5,776 nt of DNA from JBDKTH01 sp964558295. Lineage in GTDB: Bacteria; Planctomycetota; Planctomycetia; Pirellulales; Thermoguttaceae. Location: NCBI GenBank assembly GCA_964558295.1, contig CAZLDQ010000297.1:1-5776 (forward strand), written 5' to 3'. Both the position numbers and the translations under genes were made by a program. Below the pieces are notes generated by a model, which ran no database searches, was not told the origin of the DNA, and was given only the letters and a program-made list of their open reading frames with translations. Shown here one piece after another: positions 5,596-5,776 of the stretch. The stretch's first letter is position 1; every line of letters starts with the position of its first letter.

Positions 5596-5776
5596 TCGAC
5601 CGTACCGCCGAACCTCGCCTGCGTGCCCTCCGCGCCACCGAACTGCTGGGACATTGCCAACAAGCCCTGGCGCGAATTGGCATCCAAACGACAACAATCT
5701 CTCCCCTGCCCTAACATGGTCCGAGAGCGCAACCCAACGACGGGCGAGCCCGCCCCCGTTACGCAAACGTCCCCAC
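5596..5776 (+). other. Unassigned tail after the fucosidase fragment
   Basis: GH29 similarity ends at about PEHCR (5581-5595). The same frame stays open to the window end but its translation (VPPNLACVPSAPPNCWD...) has no fucosidase character; GH29 proteins should continue into a segment like LLDxLARLRAxGxNLLLNVGP. In the third frame, VDRTAEPRLRALRATELLGH (from 5595) runs through CQQALARIGIQTTTISPLP to a TAA at 5712-5714. This looks like an amphipathic C-terminus of another protein that I cannot name. The stretch may be a chimeric join or a recombination endpoint. No RNA gene is seen. Confidence 0.5.
5736..5760. repeat. Imperfect hairpin, possibly a REP-like intergenic element
   Basis: A CGGGC-GA-GCCCG stem (5741-5752) is flanked by AACG (5736-5739) and CGTT (5757-5760), which can also pair, leaving an unequal internal loop. 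It lies 21 bp after the TAA of the third-frame stretch, where an intergenic repeat would be expected. There is no U-run for a classic terminator. Only one copy is present in this window, so repeat status is a guess. Confidence 0.25.

Noticed and set aside
5428..5766. 112-codon frame on the - strand at the right end
   Set aside because: It overlaps clear GH29 residues on the + strand up to 5595 and has no recognisable motif; probably an antisense shadow, though the last 170 bases are not explained by a + strand gene.

Overview
This is a GC-rich bacterial segment with every recognisable gene on the + strand. The style of the delta-subunit protein, the long Pro/Ala-rich lipoprotein and the secreted sugar-cleaving enzymes beside a replication gene suggest a planctomycete (Planctomycetota, possibly a Pirellulales-like lineage). 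That placement is inferred from general resemblance, since there is no rRNA or marker tree here. The run of N bases at 5348-5357 and the broken reading frames around it show that this is draft, possibly metagenomic, assembly.

Layout: (1) 3-1034, holA-like DNA polymerase III delta subunit, probably missing its first codons at the left edge. (2) 1035-1122, short intergenic region with a plausible sigma70-type promoter and a small palindrome in the leader. (3) 1123-2613, a predicted lipoprotein with two Pro-rich linkers, a helical middle and a C-terminal beta domain; function unknown. (4) 2614-2774, intergenic region with a pyrimidine tract holding a tandem heptamer repeat, a 6-bp-stem hairpin and a strong ribosome binding site. 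(5) 2775-5057, a secreted glycoside hydrolase resembling GH106 alpha-L-rhamnosidases. (6) 5054-5595, a damaged GH29 alpha-L-fucosidase whose ATG overlaps the previous stop (ATGA). It shows an apparent large internal deletion after the signal peptide, an assembly gap, a one-base frameshift and a Trp-to-Gly change beside the expected nucleophile. (7) 5596-5776, a tail that no longer reads as fucosidase and looks like the end of an unrelated gene plus a hairpin.

How the genes fit: holA is a housekeeping gene and the lipoprotein has its own likely promoter. The rhamnosidase-like and fucosidase genes form a translationally overlapping pair, so they were probably expressed together to remove deoxy-sugars (rhamnose, fucose) from a complex polysaccharide outside the cytoplasm. 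I see no tRNA, rRNA, CRISPR array, insertion sequence or clear novel system. The most informative part is the damaged 3' end, where biological decay and misassembly must be told apart.
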